Origin: Hanleya hanleyi
Lineage: Eukaryota > Mollusca > Polyplacophora > Lepidopleurida > Hanleyidae
Reading direction: 5' to 3'
Length of the DNA stretch: 64,000 nt
Assembly: GCA_036873755.1 (NCBI GenBank)
Contig: JAVTVY010006840.1
Span: forward strand, 248,001 to 312,000
This document shows, one piece after another, positions 32,335 to 45,399 of the stretch. The notes beneath the pieces are model-generated. The model was not told the origin of the DNA and made no database searches. It saw only the letters and a program-made list of their open reading frames with translations. How positions within the stretch are numbered: position 1 is the first letter of the stretch; each line of letters starts with the position of its first letter. The translations under genes were made by a program, and so were the position numbers.

Positions 32335-34437
32335 TGGAGATGGCGAAAACCTACTAGTTTGGAAGACAATGCGGTTTGGCTTTTCAGAATAATTTTTATC
32401 AAGTTATTTATCAATCGAAACGAAGATGTGATACTGGAAATGTAAATCTCACATTGGAGCTTAAACAACTAAGTTCAATGAGATATGAGAACAATTTATC
32501 AACGATATAAATTCAACCGTAAAGAGAGAAATGCGTACGAGAAAGTGTCTACGAAAGGAAGGTTTCCTATAGTCGCACACTTTGAGTTTGATACATTGCG
32601 GAAGTGGATTACACTTCCAGTCACAAGAACTTGTAACCGCATGGCTTTATATCCCTCTCCACCCATTCGTTTAATTTCAAGGGACTGTCCCACATGTGAC
32701 GAGTGATTGAGATTGTGCGACGTCGCGTGAAATTATATGCAGTGGGGTCGCCCCGTTCTCTAAATATTACCAAAGACCCATACTGCATTGAAAATGATGA
32801 AATGAGAGTAATTAGATGTTATTGGTGTTCGCCGGTCAACTGTTAAACCGTTATTCCAGTCTGGTGGCTGTATTCATAAGCATGGCAGTTATTTAAAGGA
32901 GCCTTGAAATATGAGCGTTATAGTCTGACCGGCATGGTGATCTCTTCTTGCCGAAATATTCTTCGGTTTTAATCATTGTTTTCAATGATGTCATCTCTGA
33001 ACTTCTTTCTGCTTTAATGTATTATATTATAAGGTACCGGATATATTTTCATCGCAATTGAGTGAATATTAACCAATTATTTATATTCAGCTGATGTGAG
33101 ATTGGCTTTTTTGCTAGATATTTCACGACACTGTAGAAAACGCCTTCCAATACCCAATAGACACACGGTCAGAAGTTCCGGCTATAGAAAATTCAGGTTC
33201 CATAACGCAAATCAGTATATTGTCTTTCGCATTCTAGTTTCTAATTTTTCTCCGCGTGTTCCTCAATCACGATACACTTGAGCTGGTATGTACATGTGAT
33301 AAACATTATTTATCCTTTCGGATTGTCATTCAAAATAGCTATTGGGGGAAAAATAACGAAAAAATCGGCTAACAATGGTTAACAAACATAACGTAGTTTA
33401 CCAATGGAACTTCCGGTCCTGTGTCGCACGGGCGGAATTTCTGTCCTGGTGGCTGGGGTTTTACTTTACCCCATAGGGTGGTTGAGCAGTAATTTCGGGC
33501 GTAATAACAGTGTTCTCTTTTCTCGGGCATAATAACTTCTGTACCAAATTCAGCACTCGTAAATATAGGTAGAAACGATCTCCTGTGAGAAAAAGGCCGC
33601 AATTGTACACGAACGCCCTGATCGGCTGCCAATGTCATGTGTTTTCCTTCAAACATCCCTGTAATTGAACTATTGAGAATCTCTAATATCGGTGCACCAG
33701 TTTCATCTTCAAAACATAAACTGTTCGAATATTTACTATATCAGAAGCAAATTAAGCAGAAGTCTGCGACCTTTGATCAGATTAAATGCAATGCATTGGT
33801 CATCGCCTCCTTGCTTATAACACATGATGTGACGCATATAGTTGCCCAGTAAAATTAATATGTGTCGTCTTTGCGCAGATTCAAAACAAAAATCGAGCGA
33901 AACATACGGGAGATGAGCTGCAGCTGAAATTCAAATATCAACGTAACTCATACAACGTACATAAGAAGTGTTGCCCATGATCCCCCGCGTGGCGACTTTG
34001 CATCCAGTACGTCTTTCTTGTGTAGAGACTGTGTAAGAGTCCAGTGGTGTAGACTGTTTGACGAGTGTCAGTGCCGTCTTGCTAGACTAATAATGTTACA
34101 CACTTCTATTTCATTTACTTTTGATTATATGTATATCGCAGTTCCTCTCCACGTTATTTTTTTTATATGAATTTCATATGCATTACCGTTTGCACGAGAC
34201 CTGTTTTAAGGATTTTGCGGTGATATCTTAATTGCCATCATCACAATGTATTGTTTTGGATCTCACCAACCTAGGATGAAAGCCTTGCCCTAGTCATTCT
34301 GAAGGTGAATAATGCTTGCTGAAACAACTTTCGGATTAAACCGTAATTTACCGACATTTCAGGTATCCTTCCTTTTAAAAGTTGAATCCTCATTATTTTC
34401 CAGACATGTACATTGATGAGGAAACTTTGATCTAGCT
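32335..34437. other. No recognised gene
   Basis: Short ORFs only. 33,405-33,490 shares CTTCCGG...GGTGGCTGGGGT-TTA...CCCC-AGG-TGG with 35,772-35,866, a diverged dispersed repeat. Confidence 0.3.
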
Positions 34438-34497
34438 ATCTTCATTTAGAGCACAAACAGTCCTATTACGAACGTGTGATTGATAAGGGAACAAACC
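34438..34497 (-). repeat. 60-bp dispersed repeat, inverted partner at 39,384-39,445
   Basis: The reverse complement of TTTAGAGCACAAACAGTCCT...TGTGATTGATAAGGGAACAAA matches 39,384-39,445 at about 95% by eye. Confidence 0.8.
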
Positions 34498-34499
34498 CT

Positions 34500-36070
34500 T
34501 TCCTTCTCGTCCCTTCCTGCACCAGTCGCTTTAAGGCCGGTACTCTCACGAGACGAGACTACTCGTTTTTAATAGAATTTCGTCCAATCGTGATGGAGAT
34601 TAATATACTGCCCGATCTAACCGGCAGCTCGTCAGTCACAGTAATTGATGGTTAAAAGAGGTCGCCGAAGAGGTCAGAATGTACCACCATATCAAGTCAC
34701 CAAACGCCTAGATGTCGTCTAAATAGTCGTCTCTTAACGCGCGGGGTTGACGGAAAACTAATAAATTTTCCTTTTTTTTCATTCCCGATATAACAGCTCC
34801 ACATCCATCAACTAAATAGATTTGATACAATCTCGCCGCTTGCATAATCGTGAAGGAGATACAGTAATAGCTAAGGAATATTAACGGCCAGTTGTCTTTT
34901 TTAGCCCGATACGAGTGACGGGTATTGATCACATATATTTAAGTTGCTATTAACATTGTGTCAGCTATGTCGCGATGAAAATAATACCCTTGTAAAGTGC
35001 ATTTCAGCTCCATGAGGTGATGGAGTAGTAACATTCATCTTGTGAGGTTGAATAACTTGTCCCTCAAGCTCACGGGTACTCGCATGCAGTTCGATATAAC
35101 GTGTATCATCAAATGCCCCTAACAGAGTAGCCACATGTTACATTCTGTGGACAGCCGCAGGCCTCTCACTTGTCCTACGTACTTGTCCTATTTTTACCTC
35201 CGTCGATCAGACGGAGGTCTAGGAGCGCAACGTGAAATCTCCCGCCAAATAATTGTCATATGGGGAACCCACGACTCATAGTATTTCCAATAGGGATCGT
35301 CATGGTTCCCGACGAAATCTTGAATCTTTTCTTTGGACACAAATGAATGCTTACGTCACAAAAGGTGTGTATCCTTTGCAGCGCTTCCACCGGGTCTCTT
35401 TATTCGAGGGTACTAAATTCGCGCGTGTACTTATAGCTTCGCGCTGGTACAGATGGCCGGTATGCGCAACCTCCCCACAGCGCATGCTCCATTTTGCAGG
35501 CTCCAATAACATCCCTGCCTCCAATAGCGGAAGTTGACCTTTACTACGTTGCTATGACGTATAGGGGAAACCAACCAACGCACGGTTCAGTTTGAATCCG
35601 ACCAAACGACTCCTTTAGTGTTGCACATGAGCGAACTACTTTTCATATGCTCTGTCCAGATAAACAGGGAAAATTATCTCCAGATAATTCTTTTTAACGC
35701 TAGGTCAACGGAGGTATTATGCAGACTTGAAAAGTAATCAAAATTTTCGTTAAACATCTATTTTACTATATATGATGTCACTTCCGGCGATGTGCGCGAA
35801 GGCCCCGAATCTGGTCCAAAAATCTGATGGGTGGCTGGGGTGTTATTAGACCCCCAGCGAGGTGGTTGCGGTATGCGACGAAGACAAACCTGCGCTTTCA
35901 TAAAAAGTAAATTTTCACGAAAGAAAAACTCGCATTCCAGATAGTATAATTGGAAACTTCCTCGAGAATCTCTGAATCGGCAAAAAGATAAAGGACGAGT
36001 GTCATTCACCAGGATGCGAGTCGGAAGTGAGAAGTCAAATTCAAAGTCAGAGGTCAAAAACGTAAAACTC
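34500..36070. other. No recognised gene
   Basis: ORFs up to 136 codons (35,758-36,168 minus) without motif. That frame overlaps repeat modules and is unlikely to be coding. Confidence 0.3.
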
Positions 36071-37413
36071 CGAAGAACTCTCTCGGCTTTTTCTTTTCTT
36101 TTTTTTTTAGTTGGGGGGTGAGGGTTGGGGAGATAGCGACTGAAAAAATATATCTTCCCATGCTTCAATCGTTATCTGTGAATCCGATCAACAACCTAGC
36201 CGGATAATCTGTCAAAAATTATCCGTCGTCTGGGTAAGGTTGAAGGGTCATCGGAAGCTCGAACTGTGATACAGGCAAAAACTGTTGTTGTTGTAGTCTG
36301 GAAAAATAACTCTGCCTCACGAGGCGCTCTCTCGGCTTTTTCTTTTCCTTTTGTTTGAAGATGGGGGGGGGGGGAGATAGCGACTGGAAATATATATCTT
36401 CCCATGATACTTCAATCGTGCGCTCATGAATTCCACGGAAAAGCGGACATTGCTAAACAGCCCTTTTTCGCATAAAATTCACTCCACATTCTGTCGTAGA
36501 CCCTATATTAGCATGCTGTTTGTTCTATTCGCTTCCTATGATCCCCGGGAACAAGCCAATAATAGAGAAGATGTGTTTTAATAGCGAAATATTTTTCCCG
36601 CAATTTTTTAACATGAAGAACTCGGGAAATTCTAAATTGTCAAAGAAGAAAAATTGCACTTTACTGAAAACTATACTATTTTGAAACATCTGCAGAAAAG
36701 ATATGCATGTGGCGGGAGCTGTATACCTTAGTAAAAATAAGAGGTCAGAGTTTTAATTTTCTAAGTAGAAGAGATAAATTCACTCTAGGAATATTTTTTT
36801 GAAGAAAATGTGTAATTAATAAAGCACTTTTACCGATAAGATTTAAAAAGCGCACTCGTGATTCCATCACGATTTTTTGTCGATTCCGTCACGGACTAGA
36901 TTTAACCCCTGGGATGATCCAGTCGCGTTTTTCTCACGATGAAAAAAATCTTATCATCCTTGGGTACTGTATGTTAGTAAGAGATGTCATATAAGAATAG
37001 TCAGATTGAAACAGAGCAGCAAAAAAATAGACAAGCAACACTAGTCAAGAGTCATGTCCGTTTCAGGTGATTCCGTCACGAACATTTCGAAGCATGATTT
37101 ACTGAAAATGCTGGATCATCTGTAGATTTTTCATGGATCCGTAAACAGATGTCATATAGAATAGCAAACTAAACTTGAAACTACATGGGTATGACCACGG
37201 AACTTCCGAGTACATGACTTTGAATAAAGAAAAAGTCTTCCCAACGGTGATTCCGTCACGGTGGAATTCATGATCTGTGAATCCGATCAACAACCTAGCC
37301 GGACAATCTGTCAAAAATTATCCGTCGTCTGGGTAAGGTTGAAGGGTCATCGGAAGCTCGGACTGTGATACAGGCAAAAACTGTTGTTGTTGTAGTCTAG
37401 AAAAATAACTGGC
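36070..37413 (+). repeat. Nested direct repeats (modules A, B and a ~185-bp triplet)
   Basis: Module A (CTCTCGGCTTTTTCTTTT ... GGAGATAGCGACTG ... TATCTTCCCATG) occurs at 36,080-36,170 and 36,330-36,415. Module B (ATCTGTGAATCCGATCAACA ... TAGTCT-GAAAAATAACT, ~140 bp) occurs at 36,172-36,312 and 37,272-37,412 with very few changes. Between them, GATTCCGTCACG recurs at 36,884, 37,070 and 37,251, marking ~185-bp tandem units that also share GATGTCATATA. Confidence 0.8.
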
Positions 37414-38875
37414 ATGCACTCTGTGGAGAAGGGCCTCGTGAGGCACAAAGTGCAATTTTTTGTTGTTGTTTATCTGCAAATCCGCTCAACTCGATGGGTA
37501 TCTTTCACTTGTTCTCACAGTTGCCTGGCCTGTGTGATATTGGGTGGTCGAAGTCTACGTATAGTTTTTTTCAATAAATTATGGAAATTAATATAAACAT
37601 ATATTTTTTTAAATAGATTTTTTTATAAGTGTATTTCTCTTTCATCTTTGGCTCAATTAAAGTCATTCTCTAAAATGTGAAGCCGAGTTAATACAGTTTT
37701 TAATTATCTACCAAACCCTGTCCTCTATGACATAGAATAAAAGAGAAGTTGAGAATAGAACCGCTCAACACAGTCATTTCTAAACATCAAGTTGTACATA
37801 AGTATTTTTACGTACTCTGTACAAGCTGAGGGCATTTTTGTGGCTTTTGAAAATTTTGAGATTTTTGCGAGTCTGTCCATATTTAACTAAGCGACGTCCA
37901 AGCGAGCTAATGTACGCGCGTTATATTCATATCAAGTATGGTGCGGCTTGTGTTCAATGAGGCTTGGAATGTTTATACAATTAATTTTCTTCTCACTGTT
38001 ACACAATAAATATTTGCTGCGTGGAATCCAGTCATTTGTTCCATAGGGGCAATATTCTCATCAGCCATCACCATTCAATGTGAATGTGATACATGTACAA
38101 ATCCATGGTCATTGATACAGTAAGGTGAAGGCGAAGGTGACCTGTAACACCAGTATACAAAATTATACCGAGCGCATTGAATCCTCATCATATCATTATG
38201 ATGTTGAGACAGATCAGAACGAAGTGTCGGTAAAATCAGGTGTGTTTTGAAGAGCATTCTCTCATCAATGATGATGCTATACTGTACACATACAAAATAT
38301 GAAGTGTTGCTGTGTTGGGCCTATAGCACAAAATCACAAGCAAGTTGGTACAACTAGGCACACAGGGTCTCATTTCTGTCGCTAACGTGTTGATTTGGGT
38401 GAGGGGATCCTCTCATGGGGAGGTGTGGGTGGGATGGGGCCTAATGTCTCAAGCACTTTTCCAGGTTTTCCATCAATATACTCTATTCCATACCCCAATA
38501 TTTCAAGCACGTCAAATCAAACAAAAATTATTTGCTGGGAATGTGACTTTCACATCCCTGTCTGGATATGCTAGTGAGGAACCCTCAATCCCAGATTAAT
38601 TACCATTGATGAAGCTAACGTCCAACAAATGCAAAATTGAGCTTGGCATCCGGCCGTATATTATTCAGTGATGTATTACGCTACGGACCCTGTTGCCTCG
38701 ACGGAGGTCTTTGCGCTCATCCAGCGCTTGTTAAAGAATTGTTCTACTTTGTCCTAATTTTCCTAGTTTTTCAAAAATTGTCCTACCTTTCATGGATTTT
38801 GTCTGTCAAAAAAACTTATTTGGGAAATTTCCTTAACTTCATGCAGGAATTTTGGCAGATATAAATGGTTTACAA
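37414..38875. other. No recognised gene
   Basis: Short ORFs only. Confidence 0.3.
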
Positions 38876-39600
38876 CCAAGAGCATTGATAAATACTGCAA
38901 CGTCGGATCAACGTTGACTACGAGACGACGATTTTCCTGACTTTATATCAACGTTGACCAAAGAGCATTGATAAATACTGCAACGTCGGATCAACGTTGA
39001 CTACGAGACGACGATTTTCCTGACTTTATATCAACGTTGACCAAACGTCGAAATTCCGGCACCCATGATTGTAACACTGACAGTCTGCCAACGTTGGTAC
39101 GATGTCAGAAATCCGATTACGACTTTTTTTCAACGTTGAGACAGCGTCGGTTTGCCAATGTTGGGACAACTGACAGTCTGCCAACGTAATGTCGGAAAAC
39201 CGATGCCGACATTTTCCAACGTTGGCACATCGTCTTCTTAACTGAGCCACGCTGTGACTACATTGTAATGTATATAAGTCCGCTAAGCTGAGACTGTCGA
39301 TCGTTTTTTGAATTGGAATCTCCTGGCTATTCTCAACCAATGTTGGGATCGTTAACATACCGACTGAGTGTAAGTTCAGTTTTGTTCCCTTATCAATCAC
39401 ACGTTTGTAATAGGACTGTTTGTGCTCTTAATGAAGATAGCTTGATAAAAGTGTGTCTAGGGCAATGTGAAGCGAGGTCGGGATACCGATGCCGACAATT
39501 GCCAACGTTGGGGCAACTAACGTCGGCATGCAAACGTTTGGAAAAGGTCAGTTTACCACCCTTAATTGGGAGAATATCGGAATTCTGATGTCAACCTTTC
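38876..39600. repeat. CAACGTTG-type satellite with an 81-bp exact duplication
   Basis: A unit from GAGCATTGATAAATACTGC to TTATATCAACGTTGACCAA occurs twice in direct tandem (38,880-38,960 and 38,961-39,042). Degenerate CCAACGTTGG / CAACGTCGG copies continue to about 39,600. Palindromic AACGTT occurs more than ten times. Confidence 0.85.
39384..39445 (+). repeat. Dispersed repeat, partner of 34,438-34,497
   Basis: See the inverted copy. Here it sits as an island inside the CAACGTTG satellite. Confidence 0.8.
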
Positions 39601-40195
39601 ACAACGTTGCCACAATGGGAATCTATGGGAATCTGACTGCGACCGTACCGAGTTTTGCTAATCTTGGCCCAATGTCAAGACGCTAGCTGTGGATGTTATA
39701 CAACTAATACTCAGCACAGCGAGCCAAAAAACGATGATCACTACTAAACGTTGTACTTTCCTCCTGCTGTCACGAGTGTCCATGTGATAGTAGATTGAAA
39801 TGTATAGATTTTGGATCACCGAAGTTTGGGGATACTAATGGGAAGGTGCCACTAGAGCGTTTTCTCATTATTCCGTTCAAAGCGGGTTGGGGCAATCTGG
39901 TATTTCCGGTTCTGTAACATTACATACTGAGGCTCCAAAGGTGGCTATCATAATAATGAAACGATCTAACTCAACCAAAGTCATATCTATGCATTCGACT
40001 TAGGTAGGCGAGAATGGATCCATGGAGAATATTCATCGTTATCGGTTTTCTAAGTGATGTATTATTTGGAAGCGATCTGCCTTCTTATTTTCGATACTGA
40101 TATCCATTCAGCTGTTCAATACACCATAGCTATTAATGACGCATTGTCTTAGATATCATGGATATTGATGACTTCTTTTCTTCGTTTATTTGCAG

Positions 40196-40470
40196 ATGAG
40201 AAGTACCATGGAAATTCGGCACCCGAATCGGTCTCCATGTCCGGATCTACATCCGGGCTTTCCGTTCCCTCAGCCTCGCACATCCATCTGTCGCGGTCAA
40301 GTTCCATCAACGATAGTATTGGGCCAAACTCTTTCCCATTTGAAGCAATTTACGCATCGACGGCCCATGTCAGCCCTCTACCGTCAGCTCGGTTAGATGA
40401 CGTCGAGGAGATACCCAATACCCCACCACCTCCATACGAAGACTCGACCATTGCGGAGGTGTCAATGTGA
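40196..40470 (+). CDS. Terminal exon of unidentified gene with C-terminal PPPPY motif
   Basis: A strong acceptor (TTCTTCGTTTATTTGCAG, AG at 40194-40195) opens an exon that starts with two bases of a split codon and runs 90 codons to TGA. The product is Ser-rich (SVSMSGSTSGLSVPSASHIH), then acidic, and ends TPPPPYEDSTIAEVSM. A proline-flanked PPxY near the C-terminus is a classic ligand for WW domains of NEDD4-type E3 ligases and is common in cytoplasmic tails of membrane proteins. The third-position pattern looks coding, and the flanks are non-coding repeats. No preceding exon could be identified upstream to 35 kb. The in-frame codon at 40165 is TTG and intronic. The ~365-bp tandem repeat starts about 70 bp after the stop. 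Family unknown. Confidence 0.6.
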
Positions 40471-40538
40471 ACATTTCACATACACTGGGATAATGATCTT
40501 TCCTCTATTAGTCCATGGGCCAAGACCCAAAATTTCAA

Positions 40539-41600
40539 TGATCGGTACCACTCGAGGTGCCAAATTCTAGTAATGTTTTTCGAAGAGGTACATGTATGTA
40601 GATGTTATCCGTATGTGATAACCGGTGCAGATCGGTAGCTTAACGGTAGCAAAACACACTTTCTTAACCCCACCCCTTCCGAACTCAAAGAATGGGGGCA
40701 GGGGAATGGTTCCTCGGATATATTAGTTATTTCTGTCGCTGAAGAGCTGAAACTTCACATACTTTGTGGGCAGAGACTGGTCCATTGGCACAAGTTAACA
40801 TGCCTTAATATTACCGTTGTATAATGTCATAGTTACGTAATAACATGTGTCAGCATTTATTGTCGAAATTTCGGTTGCTTTTCCACTTGTTTTTTCCCAA
40901 TTCTGCTGGCGCCATGTGACGTATCAACTTTGGTAAATGCTATTTGAAGAGGTATTTGTAAGTAGATTTTGCCCATATGTGCCAACACTTGCAGATCAGT
41001 AACGTGGTGGTAGTTATGGTACACTTTCTGAACCCTCCCTCCATCACATTGTGCACACACATTTGGGGGGTGGGGTATGATTTCTTGGATATTTTAATTA
41101 TTCCTGTTGCTAGAGAGCTATAACTGTTCACCTCCTGCATATGAAGTATTCGCCTTCTGTAAACAAGTCACCGGGGTTTGAAATGTTAATTTTTATGACG
41201 TCAAAGTGACGTCAGAACATGAGTAATAATTTTTTTTTCGATACTTTCGAAAAAATTTGATGGTAAATCCTGAGGTAACCGGTTCGGTTCGTTTTTTGTA
41301 AGGGATATTTGCAAGCAAATGCTATCCGTCTGGGAGAGCCGTTGTATATCGGAGGTTTATGGGTTGTTATAGTACATTTTCCGCACCCTACCTCTTTCTG
41401 TATTCTCAACCCAAGTTTGCAGGTAGGGTATGGTCCTTCTAATATTTCCATTATGGTTAGATAGCTGAAAAGTACCAACCTGTACCTCCATGCTCATTTT
41501 TTATTGAAGCATCTATTGAAACCTTCATCTGATGCTGTGATGACGTCACCGCGACTGAATAATAATGATGATAATTTGGGGGTTATTTTCTCATTTTTAC
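40539..41600 (+). repeat. ~365-bp tandem unit with paired CREs, forward copies
   Basis: About three units. Shared blocks in order: GGTACCAC, GAAGAGGTA, GTAGATGTTATCC, GCAGATCGGTAGCTT, AACCC-ACC-C, GGGTATGG and TGACGTCA-AGTGACGTCA. CRE pairs lie at 41,198-41,216, with a single one at 41,538-41,546. Confidence 0.8.
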
Positions 41601-42004
41601 TTGACCAAATGAAGTGGCAACTCCATGTTTCTTTGAGGAGCGTAAGCGGCCAAACAGTGGCCGTACGGAAGACATGGGGAAGGACAATGAAGGAAATATT
41701 CCGAGATATTGCGATATTTCCATTGATTCTCATCTTGACTACCAATCATCTTTCCTATTCGTATCTTCTCACCAAATTTTGTTATGGTATGAATCTGACG
41801 AAATGGAATTACTTCTTAATCTACCATATTCGGCCTTTTGTTATAATTGCAATTAACCTTGATGAGTGCAAATACTTTCTCAAATTACAAATGCTACAGC
41901 ATATGGTCACCCTTTATGATGAGCTAATGTTGTCCACCTTAGAATTTGCATCGTTTTTAAGGCGTTACCCTTTCTTTCCATCTTGGCCACCGATTGTGTG
42001 CTAA
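41543..42004 (+). other. Open frame of ~153 codons, probably not coding
   Basis: The first ATG of the frame is at ~41,543, shortly after a CRE of the tandem repeat. The product (IAIFPLILILTTNHLSYSYL in part) has hydrophobic stretches but no known motif. The frame overlaps repeat sequence and has no Kozak or splice support. Confidence 0.15.
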
Positions 42005-42698
42005 TCGAGGTTGGTCAACGTGGTATCCCAGCAAATTGTGTGTTTTAGTCCTGCAAACGTGTTGAACGGGTAATCCACTCGGTGGTGCCAACTGCAAATT
42101 TATTCCATAGCCAGAGATGGCCATATGTGTTAGATGTCTGTATTTGAAATGCGATGTTTGCTTCTTAAAATGCATAAACATTGCCCTTTTAGAGCTTTTC
42201 GGAAGATTTTGATACCACTATTACCTCTGGGCATTATCCCGTGAAAGCTACTGCCTGCTGGGAGCTACATAAATGCATGCCCAATGACCTCTTTCAGAGA
42301 TTGCAAAAGATAGAAATGCACAAAATCCAATACCACAAGGTGAGTCCCTTGTGACTCCAGCCCTGCTACCAGGCCATTCCCTTCCTCTATCTCTTCTACT
42401 GTCGAGAGCCCTAGCAAACGGCTTTTTCGAACGTAAATAATTCATTGATGATGTCGCCTACTCTGTCAGCCAATCAAGTGATTCGCTTTGCTTTGATCAA
42501 AGGTCACAGGGGTCCGGCGCTGAGGTCGGAATGCCAGTGTGCGTCATTCAGGATCTCAGTCAAACAGAAGCGTCACAAGACCACTCGATAATTAGCTGTT
42601 TAAATGAGTGTCAACTCCTCTCATGAGTGTTAAGGTAGACGATGGTATTCGCGATGATGATTCGTACCTGGATGTAGAACTTCGAATGAACACGAATA

Positions 42699-42841
42699 TA
42701 ACACAAGGCTATTCTATGGATAACAACTTCTTTATTGCTGTGGAGCTGACGTTTCGTTGGAGATACTTCCAACTTTTTCAAAGCTAAACGTCAGCTCCGC
42801 AGCAATAAAGAAGTTGTTATCCATAGAATAGCCTTGTGTTA
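42699..42841. mobile_element. Hairpin element, ~56-bp arms
   Basis: TAACACAAGGCTATTCTATG ... AGCTGACGTTT pairs almost perfectly with AAACGTCAGCT ... CATAGAATAGCCTTGTGTTA. The loop is ~30 nt. Confidence 0.9.
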
Positions 42842-44520
42842 CATACGCCGACTTCTAAATGCCTATCAAAGAAAAGAACACGAATATGTTACGGAAATCA
42901 TGCAAACGTGGTAACGTCATCATAGGCTCCGTCATCAATCGGATTGAAGTCGATACTCGATAGTGAAATGCTGCAAACCTGAAACTGGACTAACATGCTG
43001 TGACCCTGCTCGACTGGGATGGCTGCTGAAAGGGAGTATCATATATCCTGCTAACATCTTTGGTGGAACATGAAAAATGTCAGCGTTGACGCAGCGAGTA
43101 TGACTACATCGTCAGCTACAGAGACGGATAGTTCGATAACAATGTTCAGAAATTATTTCACTTCCACTTAAACTAACTGCCCGTATGCCATTATGATGAA
43201 CTGATTTGCCTTAAAATTAGGCACATGGATGACCGCAGTTTGGAAATATTGTTTGGAAGTTGAATGTAGCTAAATCCTTTGAAATCGTGTCTGTGACAGG
43301 TTTAGCTCTTCAGATAACCATACACAATTATATAAATGATGAATGGTTCCTGCATCATTAAAACTCCAGGATCATCACACCAACCTGCCATAATTACACA
43401 TTTTCCTGCATACAGTCATGACCTGTTCTACAGATTTGTGATGGTGATACTATCGTGTATAACACTCAATGAATTTCTGCATCAATACGCGAAAGCCCTT
43501 ATTCACAAGACCCTAATAACTCGAACTTCTACACAGGCACAGCAAGGTAGTATTTTATGCAAAGTAATTTGACAACATTTTCGAATGATGCTGAAATTGA
43601 AGACATCATGATGTTCGTTTGATATCATAAAATCTGGTTGAACGTTCATATGGGTCATATACTAAAATCTCCATACAGCCTCATCATTACTGTTGACAAT
43701 TGTCGATTCCTGATTGGTTCAATAGTTGATACGGATATCTATTTTACATCACATACCATGCAATTATGGTTAGAAACGATTTCCAGCTGACAAAAACGGT
43801 CAGACGCATTTGAATTCTTTGTGGCTTTGGTGGTTAAATCTGATGCAATCCCTTTGTCTCTTCCATCCACGGACTGTACCCTATTTAATACCACACCGAA
43901 ACGCGGTAGTAAAGTAACCTGAGTTTGTCTACGTTGAAAACTTGACACGAACATCGCCTGTGCTTTCAATCGCCCACGCTGATGTTAGCAATCTACTCCT
44001 GCCACATATTCGATATTCTACTCCTGCCAACAAGATTCTGGTTCCGTTGTTAACACACATTCAAGTTCTCACGCTGAGGCGAGATATTACCAAGTTGCCC
44101 GTATGTATTTGGGAGGGACATTCAACAATCATGCACAGGAAATGTACTATATGTCGAGTAGAAATTGTCAACACAAAATAGTAAAACTAGATCGACAGTT
44201 TGTTTTTACGCAACACTACCATGGGTTAAATTTGCTCTCGCTCTCTCATCGTTTGGTATGTTTTTGCATCGAAGAACCTGCTATTATTTAATCGATGGGA
44301 TATTATCATTTTGATATAACTGTCCTCATTCACCTCCAAATGGCAAATAACACCTTCGGCTCACACTTATAGTGAAAGAGATAAAAGACATGTATATATG
44401 TGTTACTCTGGCGAGATACGATGATGTAATTAAACGTTTTATCAGTTTATTTATCATTTTATCATAGCATAGGACTAAACTGTATAGGGTGTAATCGTTT
44501 AGCTCTTTAGACATAGATTT
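42842..44520. other. No recognised gene
   Basis: Short ORFs only. At 43,580-43,615 it shares GACATCATGATGTTC with 12,367-12,381. Confidence 0.3.
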
Positions 44521-44524
44521 AAAA

Positions 44525-44830
44525 AAAAATATCTGGTGGGCCATACCCCGTCACCCCAACGTTTGGCTTGGAGTAAGGATAAGGCCAGGTTTCCTAAAAC
44601 GAGCTCTAATTACCCTATAAGCTACTGAACTTCAAAGGTTATAACCTATGGGTAACAACTACATAATAATACCACTTTAGGAAACATTGATGGAAACTGC
44701 TACCTCAAATGGCACCAACTGAATAGGAAGTATGTATTGAAAGTGGACTAAACGGCCAGCAAAAACTGATTTTCCGTTTTATGACGTCATAGTGACGTCC
44801 TCAAGGAATTTTCCTAATTTATGTTTACTG
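44525..44830 (-). repeat. ~365-bp CRE unit, inverted copy
   Basis: Contains GGGCCATACCCCGTCACCCC and TATGACGTCATAGTGACGTC (44,781-44,800), the inverse arrangement of the 40.5-41.6 kb units. Confidence 0.65.
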
Positions 44831-45110
44831 GGTTGTATAAACAAGGACCTAAACGTAGTGTGTGGAAAAGGATGTGTTCGGTTTGACCGTATTTTTTTCC
44901 TTAGTGTGTTGCGTTTATAAACCGAAAATATAATTTCCTCTCGTTCACTTGAAAAGTTATTAGCTTGAGAGAGAAAATACTGAATTTTCATATTTTCAAT
45001 TTTCACGGAGAAGAGATTTGGCAAAAAAATATTACGAGTATTAGAAAATAAGTATTTGTTTGTTTTTGCAATTTTTTGCGATATTCTTGAAGGGAATTCC
45101 CTTCATATAT

Positions 45111-45214
45111 AAAATATGACACCTTTAACCAAAACGAGTCTTACATATCGAAATGCGGTGCGTTTGATCCAAAATGATACTGAAAAATCGTTTTGGTTAA
45201 AGGTGTCATATTTT
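45111..45214. mobile_element. F1-family palindrome core
   Basis: AAAATATGACACCTTTAACC-AAAACGA and its exact complement flank a ~50-nt loop. Shared core with 31,249-31,855. Confidence 0.8.
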
Positions 45215-45317
45215 CATAATACTGAAATATGTCAAAATTCTTGTAATGCTCTGAAAGAGTGCCGTTCACCGTCATTCAGCACATGATTCCTCAAGCCGAT
45301 AATTGTAAACAGCTGCT

Positions 45318-45398
45318 TGGCCGAATGGTTACAGTGTCGGACTACAGATGAAAAGAAATGCAACATTTTGGTTCGAATCCCCAAATCCCTGAAAAAAT
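45318..45398 (+). other. tRNA-like sequence with good A and B boxes
   Basis: CTTGGCCGAATGGTTACAGTG (type II A box) and, about 45 bases on, TTTGGTTCGAATCCCC (strong B box). The acceptor stem is not convincing, so this is a pol III-type SINE head or tRNA pseudogene rather than a functional tRNA. Confidence 0.45.
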
Positions 45399-45399
45399 A

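Noticed and set aside
41504..42004. 166-codon plus-strand ORF as a gene
   Set aside because: The first codon is TTG, the frame overlaps the CRE tandem repeat, and there are no motifs or splice context; kept only as a low-confidence note.
45318..45398. Functional tRNA gene
   Set aside because: A and B boxes are good, but no 7-bp acceptor stem can be paired and the anticodon arm is poor.
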